Source: Elusimicrobia bacterium GWA2_61_42 (lineage in GTDB: Bacteria; Elusimicrobiota; Elusimicrobia; Elusimicrobiales; UBA9959). From it: a stretch of 63,600 bases of DNA. The translations under genes were made by a program, and so were the position numbers. The notes beneath the pieces are model-generated. The model was given only the letters and a program-made list of their open reading frames with translations. It searched no databases and was not told the DNA's origin. This document shows, piece by piece, positions 58,561 to 63,600 of the stretch. Position 1 is the stretch's first letter, and each line of letters begins with the position of its first letter. Location: NCBI GenBank assembly GCA_001799615.1, contig MGTU01000002.1, positions 1 to 63,600 on the forward strand, read 5' to 3'.

Positions 58561-59943
58561 TTACGGCAGTACCAGCACCTGGCCCGGTTTAACCTCGCCG
58601 CCGCGCCCGACCGAGCCGGTATTGGCCCGGTAGATCTCGGGCCAGCGCTCGGGGTCTCCGTAGACCGAGGCCGCGACGCTTTCAAGCGTGTCCCCTTCCC
58701 TGACCACGTAGGTCCTGCGCCCGCCGGCCGGCTGCTGGGGCCTGGGCTGCGCCGGCTTGGCCGCCGGCCTGGGGGCCGGCTTGGGCTCGGGGCGGGCCTT
58801 TATGGCCGCCATCTCGGCGCGGGACTTTTCAAGTTCCATTTTCATGGATTCTATCTGTTTGAGTATTTCGGGCTGGGCGGGGGCCGGCGCGGCGCCCGCG
58901 GGCGCGGCGGCGTCCAGCTTCTGCTGCAGGACCTTGATCTTCTCTTCCTGCAGCGAGGCCTTTTCCTGCGCGCGCTTCAGCTCGGCCGCCTCCGCGGCCG
59001 CTTCCAGGTCGCCCTCGGGGCCGAAGCGGAAAGAGAAAGCCAGGCGGTGGGACCCCATCGTGCCGGAGATGCCGCCGATAGGCAGGCTGAAAGCGTAGTC
59101 GAACTCGGCCAGGCCGAAGCGGCCGCCGACGCCCATATTCACGGTGCGCCTGGCGTTGTTGCCGGCGGCCAGCCCCATGCGCAGCGCGTAGCGGCGCTGG
59201 AAAGAGTATTCGGCGCCGGCGGACACGGTATAGTCGGGGCCCGCGAAAGAGGCGTCGAGGTCGAACAGGCTGGCCCGCATGGCGTAGGAAGCGCCGGCGC
59301 GCACTTCCACGGGCAGGCGGTCGGGGGAAGCCAGGCCCAGGTCGGGCCTGTTAAGATTTTTAACCGCCAGCCCGAAAGCGTACCTGGCGGCCGGGCGGTA
59401 GAAAAAGCCCAGGTCGGCGCCCAGAGCGGAGGCCGAGTAACCGTCCGAAAAAACCGGGTCTATGGCGGTGTAGCTGTCCGAGACGTAGCTGCGGCGCAGG
59501 TATTTCAGCGTGAGGCCGGCCCCCAGGCCGCGGTAGACGGCGGTAGCGTAGCTCACGGAGAAAGTGGTCTCGGAGTAGGCCTCGCTGAGGCGGGTGTCGT
59601 TCCACGCGAAACCGGCGGAACCCTGCAGGTAGCGCTTTACCGGGGTCGCGAAGCCGAAATAGCCCTGGCCGATCTCCGAATCGTCGCTGAGGCCGGAATA
59701 GAGCCGCCCGTAAACGGCGGTAAGCTCCGGTGAGGAAGTCTCCAGCAGGGCGGCGGGATTGGAACACATGGACTCGGAACCGGCGGCCACGGCCGTGAAA
59801 GCGCCGCCCATGGCCGTAGCCCGGGCGCCGCAGGCGGAATCGTTGAAAGAGGCGTAGCTTCTCATATAAGAGAGTATCACAACGGAAAGCATAACCGTCA
59901 GTATTTTTCCCACAGTTATAATTCTACCTTCCTGCTGTTTCAT
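58561..59943 (-). CDS. PorV/UPF0164-like barrel with coiled coil and C-terminal LysM
   Basis: 460 aa. A signal peptide (residues 8-31) is followed by a PorV/PorQ-type barrel: CGARATAMGGAFTAVAAGSESMCSNPAALLE is the family's N-terminal signature. The barrel ends near residue 310. Then come about 60 residues of coiled coil (AAEAAELKRAQEKASLQEEKIKVLQQ), a Pro/Ala linker and a LysM domain (TYVVREGDTLESVAASVYGDPERWPEIYRAN...VKPGQVLVLP) that can bind peptidoglycan. It probably ties the outer membrane to the cell wall. In type IX secretion PorV carries substrates to the surface; no other T9SS gene is visible here. Confidence 0.8.
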   Translation of the reverse strand: MKQQEGRIITVGKILTVMLSVVILSYMRSYASFNDSACGARATAMGGAFTAVAAGSESMCSNPAALLETSSPELTAVYGRLYSGLSDDSEIGQGYFGFATPVKRYLQGSAGFAWNDTRLSEAYSETTFSVSYATAVYRGLGAGLTLKYLRRSYVSDSYTAIDPVFSDGYSASALGADLGFFYRPAARYAFGLAVKNLNRPDLGLASPDRLPVEVRAGASYAMRASLFDLDASFAGPDYTVSAGAEYSFQRRYALRMGLAAGNNARRTVNMGVGGRFGLAEFDYAFSLPIGGISGTMGSHRLAFSFRFGPEGDLEAAAEAAELKRAQEKASLQEEKIKVLQQKLDAAAPAGAAPAPAQPEILKQIESMKMELEKSRAEMAAIKARPEPKPAPRPAAKPAQPRPQQPAGGRRTYVVREGDTLESVAASVYGDPERWPEIYRANTGSVGRGGEVKPGQVLVLP

Positions 59944-60008
59944 AAATATTACCTAATAGTTAGGCTCTTTCGCACTGCGGGCCGTCGACCGCGGCCTTTA
60001 AACCCGTT

Positions 60009-62180
60009 CTAGCGGGCCAGCACCACCGTTCCGTTATAGTATTTGTCGCCGGCCTTGAACTGGTAGATATAGATGCCGGCGGGGGCCTTGCTGCCCGACT
60101 TCTTCCCGTCCCAGGCCAGTGAGGCCTCGGAATTGTAGGTGCCGGGCCGCAGCGTGGCGACCTCCGCCCCGGACAGGTCGTAGACCTTGGCGCTGGTGAT
60201 AGCCAGGCCGCCGGGGTTCTCGTAGATGATATTGAACTCGTCCCAGATGCCGTCGCCGTTGGGCGTGAAGATCTTGCGCGGCACGGTCTGGGTGATGCTG
60301 AAGGACTGGGGCCGCATTACCTGCTTGACCTTGAAGATGCCGGTCTTGCGGGTAAGCACGGAGATGGTGCCGTTGGAGGGGTCCACGGTGCCGCCGATGC
60401 GCACGTCCTCCACGCCGTTGTAGTAGTAGACGGCGTAGTCGTAGGCCGTGTAAGCGGCCGCAGGCAGCGCCGCGCTTATGGTGACGGCCCCGGTGCGGGT
60501 CAGCGGGATGGTCAGCGTGACGTCGCCGGGGAAATCGAGGCCGACCCTTTCGTCGCCGTTGGAGGCCAGGAAATAGAGCTTGTACGCCGCGAAGGTAAGC
60601 CCGCTTTCGTACTGCGCCTGGTGCGCCAGGCGCGGCGACAGCCCGGCGTCGCCCAGGGCTTCCTGGACCGCGGGCGTCATGTCGGCGGCGGCGCGGGCGT
60701 CGTCGGCTACCACGCGGGCCTGCTCGCCTGAATTCTTCATCCAGAGGGAAGGGTCGCTCTTCAGGTTGTACTGGTCCACGGCTTTCACGTAATACCAGCG
60801 TACCGCGCTCACGGCCTCGGTAAAGCTGAACGTGGCGCTCGAAGGGGAAGCCACCAGGGACTGGGCGCCGTCTATGGCGGTGCTGCGGTACACCTCGTAG
60901 CGTTTTATGCTGGTGGTGCCGCCGTACACGTCGTAAAGGACCTGGTCCCACGACAGCGTAAAGCCCGCGCCCGAGATCGCGCCGCGCACTACCGGGGTGG
61001 CCGGCCTGGCTACGTTCAGTGTAAGGGTCATGCTGCCCAGGTCGGAATACACCGTCTCCACGCCCTGGCCGTTCCTGGCCTTGCCGCGGGCGTAATAGGT
61101 CACGTTAGTGTCGAGCCCGGTGAAAGCCGCGGAAGAGGTGAGAACCCAGCCGGAATCGTGCGGAGCCGAGAAATCCACGTAGCTCGAGATCTGCACGAAA
61201 TACTGGGTGCTGGTGGAATTGTTGGCGGTATAATTTACGGCCAGGCCGTCGCTGGTCATATCGGAGAAACCCGCAGGGGTGGGCGGGTAGGCCATCGTCA
61301 TGATATTGGCGATATTGCCCAGACCGCTGTAGACGGTGACGTCGTCGCCCAGATAGACCCTGGCGTAATAGGTGACGTTGCCGGTCAGGCTGGAAAGCCA
61401 GTAATACTGCGCCGCCGCGGCGAGCGCGCTGGTGGAGAACTGCGCCATATAGGTGGCGCTGGAGAAATTATGCGCGGGGTCCGTGGAATAGTCGACGCGG
61501 ATGAAACCGGCGTCGAAATCTCCTGCGGCGGCGTCGTCGCCGGTCATGTTCCAGAGCAGCGTGACCGTGCCCGAGGTGGAGGACTGCACGGTAAGCGAGT
61601 TTACGGGGTCAGGCGCTATGGCCGTGGTAAAAAAGGCCGCCGTGGAGGAGATCCTGCCGTAGATGCCGGCGGCGTCGCGCACGCGCAGGGCCGTGTAATA
61701 CTCCGGCCCGGGCACCAGGTGGGAGCTGGTGCTGATCTGAACCGTGCCGGTGCTGAGGCCCACCAGCGTCACCGAGGAAAGGATGCTCTCGTAGTTGGCG
61801 TACGTTACGGGGAAAGTGGCGATCTTGACCACCACGGCAGCCGCCTGCCCGCGCAACCCGTCGCGGCCGACGCTGGTGAAGCTGACGCGCACCTGGCCTT
61901 CGCCCACCGGCTGCGTGGTGGCGACGAGGTCATAGGCTACACCGGGGCTGTGGCTGTTGGCAGCGTGGCCCGAAAGAACTTTTTTTGAACTGCCGGTCAT
62001 CTGCGCGGCGGAGATCTCCCCCACCACGGACTCGATTATTTTGGCGGTGCCGCTGGATATCCCCAGCCCGCCCGTGACGGCCTGGGTCTCCAGCGAGCCC
62101 GCGGCAAAAGACGTCCCCCCGCCGGCAAGAGCCAGAAGGGCGGAAAAGAGCGCGCCGGGAAATAGTCTTTTGCTTTTCAT
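60009..62180 (-). CDS. Exported fibronectin-III protein with FlgD/CHU_C-like end
   Basis: 723 aa with signal peptide (ALFSALLALAGGGTSFA). Four FN3-like modules between residues about 80 and 490 (VNSLTVQSSTSGTVTLLWNMTGDDAAAG; FTLSWDQVLYDVYGG; IKRYEVYRS; VRWYYVKAVDQY). The last 90 residues (IFTPNGDGIWDEFNIIYENPGG...VYDLSGAEVATLRPG...LAWDGKKSGSKAPAGIYIYQFKAG) are the FlgD-Ig/gliding-motility C-terminal module used as a secretion or anchoring signal in many surface proteins. With PorV next to it, export to the surface is a natural inference. It is followed after 65 nt by the PorV-like gene. Confidence 0.82.
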   Translation of the reverse strand: MKSKRLFPGALFSALLALAGGGTSFAAGSLETQAVTGGLGISSGTAKIIESVVGEISAAQMTGSSKKVLSGHAANSHSPGVAYDLVATTQPVGEGQVRVSFTSVGRDGLRGQAAAVVVKIATFPVTYANYESILSSVTLVGLSTGTVQISTSSHLVPGPEYYTALRVRDAAGIYGRISSTAAFFTTAIAPDPVNSLTVQSSTSGTVTLLWNMTGDDAAAGDFDAGFIRVDYSTDPAHNFSSATYMAQFSTSALAAAAQYYWLSSLTGNVTYYARVYLGDDVTVYSGLGNIANIMTMAYPPTPAGFSDMTSDGLAVNYTANNSTSTQYFVQISSYVDFSAPHDSGWVLTSSAAFTGLDTNVTYYARGKARNGQGVETVYSDLGSMTLTLNVARPATPVVRGAISGAGFTLSWDQVLYDVYGGTTSIKRYEVYRSTAIDGAQSLVASPSSATFSFTEAVSAVRWYYVKAVDQYNLKSDPSLWMKNSGEQARVVADDARAAADMTPAVQEALGDAGLSPRLAHQAQYESGLTFAAYKLYFLASNGDERVGLDFPGDVTLTIPLTRTGAVTISAALPAAAYTAYDYAVYYYNGVEDVRIGGTVDPSNGTISVLTRKTGIFKVKQVMRPQSFSITQTVPRKIFTPNGDGIWDEFNIIYENPGGLAITSAKVYDLSGAEVATLRPGTYNSEASLAWDGKKSGSKAPAGIYIYQFKAGDKYYNGTVVLAR

Positions 62181-62228
62181 GTCATTTCACCTTAAAACTT
62201 AAAGGAGTTATTTTGCTGATACTTCGCC

Positions 62229-63044
62229 TTATGGCCAAGTAGTCAATGCCGCCCTTTTCCAGGTATCTGCTTCCACACACACATAAATATAATCGATATC
62301 CCACCTGATGTCCCCGACGTTACACGGGGTACCGGAGGCTCCTATCGTACTGGAAACCTCCACGCGGAACACGTCGGCGCTGACATGCAGCGGGGCTGTT
62401 GGGGAGTTGGTCCCTATGCCTACGTGCCCGGTGCCGGTGCTTATATACATCCTGGCGGAGCCGTCCGTATAGTCATAGACCTCGAAGCCGGCCCTGCCGT
62501 CGGTGATGTTCATCCCGGTGGCCCAGACCTGGTTCTGGGAGTCCGAGTCCAGGCCCGCCAGGCGGTTCTGCACCACGGCGCCGTCCGCCCCGCTTTCAAA
62601 GTTAAAGGTGCCTTCGCCGGCAGCGCGGTAAACAGAAAGCGGGTAAACCGGGGTAACCGTCCCTATTCCCACATTGCCGTCCTTGCTGACGGTCAGGATC
62701 TTCCCGGTCCCGTCCTGGCTGGAAACCTGCACGTGGAAATTATCCGCCTCCGAACCCTGCAGCCAGAGCCTGCTGCCGGCGGACGAGGCCGCCCCGATCG
62801 CTACGGCGCCGTTGGCGACCACCAGGCCGGAGGAGATGGTAAGCCCGGCGTTCTCCGGGTGGGAGTAAGCTATGGTCGCCGACGACTGGAATACCGCGGC
62901 CACCGGGAAGATATCCTGCCCCTGGCCGTTCATGACGGCGCCGGCTTGCAATGCCGCGCAGGAGAGAATGACTACGGCCGCCAAAAGGCGGCTTGCGCCT
63001 TTTGACGAAAACCAGCGTTCAGCTTTACAGGTAATATTGTTCAT
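62229..63044 (-). CDS. Exported fibre-like surface protein
   Basis: 271 aa. Signal peptide at about 18-37 (ASRLLAAVVILSCAALQAGA). Two copies of the tail-fibre-type repeat GNVGIGTVTPVYPLSVY and GHVGIGTNSPTAPLHV with strand-rich surroundings (RLWLQGSEADNFHVQVSS). These GxVGIGTxxPxxxLxV repeats occur in phage tail fibres and bacterial trimeric surface fibres. The C-terminus with two Cys (GTPCNVGDIRWDIDYIYVC) may be disulfide-bonded. It lies 30 nt after the partial fibre gene and 48 nt before the FN3 gene. Confidence 0.68.
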   Translation of the reverse strand: MNNITCKAERWFSSKGASRLLAAVVILSCAALQAGAVMNGQGQDIFPVAAVFQSSATIAYSHPENAGLTISSGLVVANGAVAIGAASSAGSRLWLQGSEADNFHVQVSSQDGTGKILTVSKDGNVGIGTVTPVYPLSVYRAAGEGTFNFESGADGAVVQNRLAGLDSDSQNQVWATGMNITDGRAGFEVYDYTDGSARMYISTGTGHVGIGTNSPTAPLHVSADVFRVEVSSTIGASGTPCNVGDIRWDIDYIYVCVEADTWKRAALTTWP

Positions 63045-63073
63045 TATCTTTTACCTCTTGATTGATCTGCCGG

Positions 63074-63600
63074 TTAATCCGCGTTGACCGAGCGGCTTAA
63101 CTCTATCCAACCAGCGCCGTTATAAACCAGGGTGATCGTATCGTTAACCCCGAGCGCCAGCGGCGTGCCGCCCTGAAGTTTCACATTGCCTCCGGTCGGA
63201 ATGGTCACAGTTTTAGTGTTGTCCGTCCCCTCGAGGATCAGCATCTGGCCGGAAACCCCGGCCGCGACAAGGGGCGCACCGGCCAGGGTCGCGTCGCCGG
63301 CGGTCGCGCTCTCGACCCGGAGGTAAGTCTGTCCGGAAGCGAGGGTGCTGGCGGCGGTCACCGAGACCAGGCTGCCGGCCGGGAGGATGGCCTTGCCGCG
63401 GATCTCGGCGTCGCCCGTCAGCGTTGCGCTGGAAGCCGTTATCCCGCCCGTAAGCGTGATCGTGCCAGCGTCTATGCCGTAAGGCACATTAAGACCCTCA
63501 ACGGAACTGATCGTCTGCTCAGCCGTCCAGGTGTTCGTGCTGTGCACGTTAACCGCCAGCTTGTACGGGTCGCCCGAAGTGCCCGCGCCGCTGCGCAGCA
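63074..63600 (-). CDS. Fibre-like surface protein, 5'-truncated by window edge
   Basis: At least 175 residues; the reading frame is open to the right-hand edge (before the internal GTG at 63547 it reads LRSGAGTSGDPYKLAVNV). Strand-rich, Thr/Ser/Gly/Ala-rich repeats (ITLTGGITASSATLTGDAEIRGKAIL; SLVSVTAASTLASGQTYLRVESA) suggest a beta-helical or trimeric fibre shaft, and the end VNDTITLVYNGAGWIELSRS resembles the tips of phage-type fibres. It is probably exported and functionally tied to the next gene. Confidence 0.6.
   Translation of the reverse strand, partial: LRSGAGTSGDPYKLAVNVHSTNTWTAEQTISSVEGLNVPYGIDAGTITLTGGITASSATLTGDAEIRGKAILPAGSLVSVTAASTLASGQTYLRVESATAGDATLAGAPLVAAGVSGQMLILEGTDNTKTVTIPTGGNVKLQGGTPLALGVNDTITLVYNGAGWIELSRSVNAD

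Noticed and set aside
58561..62180. A complete type IX secretion system
   Set aside because: Only a PorV-like protein and a possible cargo are seen; SprA, PorK-N and PorU are not in the window.

Overview
The window is a high-GC, gene-dense stretch of a diderm (Gram-negative-type) bacterial chromosome. It encodes outer-membrane beta-barrels, type IV pilins with PilT, FtsQ-FtsA-FtsZ, a PorV-like protein and a tungsten-type aldehyde:ferredoxin oxidoreductase. My best guess for the lineage is Elusimicrobiota, from the pilin sequence type and the overall gene mix; this is an inference from recall, not a search.

Layout. 1-33.7 kb is almost entirely on the + strand: the end of pyruvate kinase; an S41-like peptidase and a ChaN-like protein; an ABC-F ATPase; a YgjP-type metallopeptidase; a MoaD/ThiS-like carrier next to the oxidoreductase; a membrane-protein cluster ending in ndk; a lower-GC patch (12.5-16.5 kb) with a nitroreductase, an ATC-hydrolase relic, orphan envelope proteins, a structured intergenic RNA candidate and dinD; a housekeeping run miaB-pilZ-miaA-hflX-plsY-BFN-HU-merR; a secreted serpin; a PerR/AhpC peroxide module divergent from a small HMA metal-binding protein; a lipid-type glycosyltransferase; acyP, a variant sigma factor and apt; and two outer-membrane proteins. 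Four tRNA genes are present: Pro-GGG, Pro-CGG, Arg-CCT and Lys-TTT. 33.1-34.7 kb is mostly non-coding and holds a strong match to a Xer/dif chromosome-dimer-resolution site (33877-33904), DnaA-box-like sequences and a helically phased TTGACATAT repeat array upstream of a small winged-helix-like gene. Genes on both sides point toward this region, as expected at a replication terminus.

34.7-47.6 kb is one long - strand series: ftsQ-ftsA-ftsZ-pilT-dNK-cmk-plsC-rpsA, then a TPR protein, a peptidase/propeller/barrel fusion, a HEAT-repeat protein and a small membrane protein. 47.8-51.2 kb (+) has tRNA-Lys, a two-component system and two nearly identical tandem pilin genes. 51.2-63.6 kb (-) is an unusual envelope/signalling cluster: a receiver domain joined through one membrane helix to a propeller-like region, a 1022-residue coiled-coil histidine kinase, a 995-residue coiled-coil protein, a PorV-like barrel with a LysM tail, a fibronectin-III protein with a FlgD/CHU_C-like C-terminus, and two fibre-like surface proteins.

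Most notable: the dif/terminus locus; the TTGACATAT operator shared by the winged-helix gene and the major porin; extended -10 promoters placed 7-8 nt before ATG (apparently leaderless mRNAs) at several genes; the coiled-coil kinase/receiver-propeller/PorV cluster; and several strongly structured intergenic elements (5.65, 14.4, 25.4, 29.0 and 30.0 kb).
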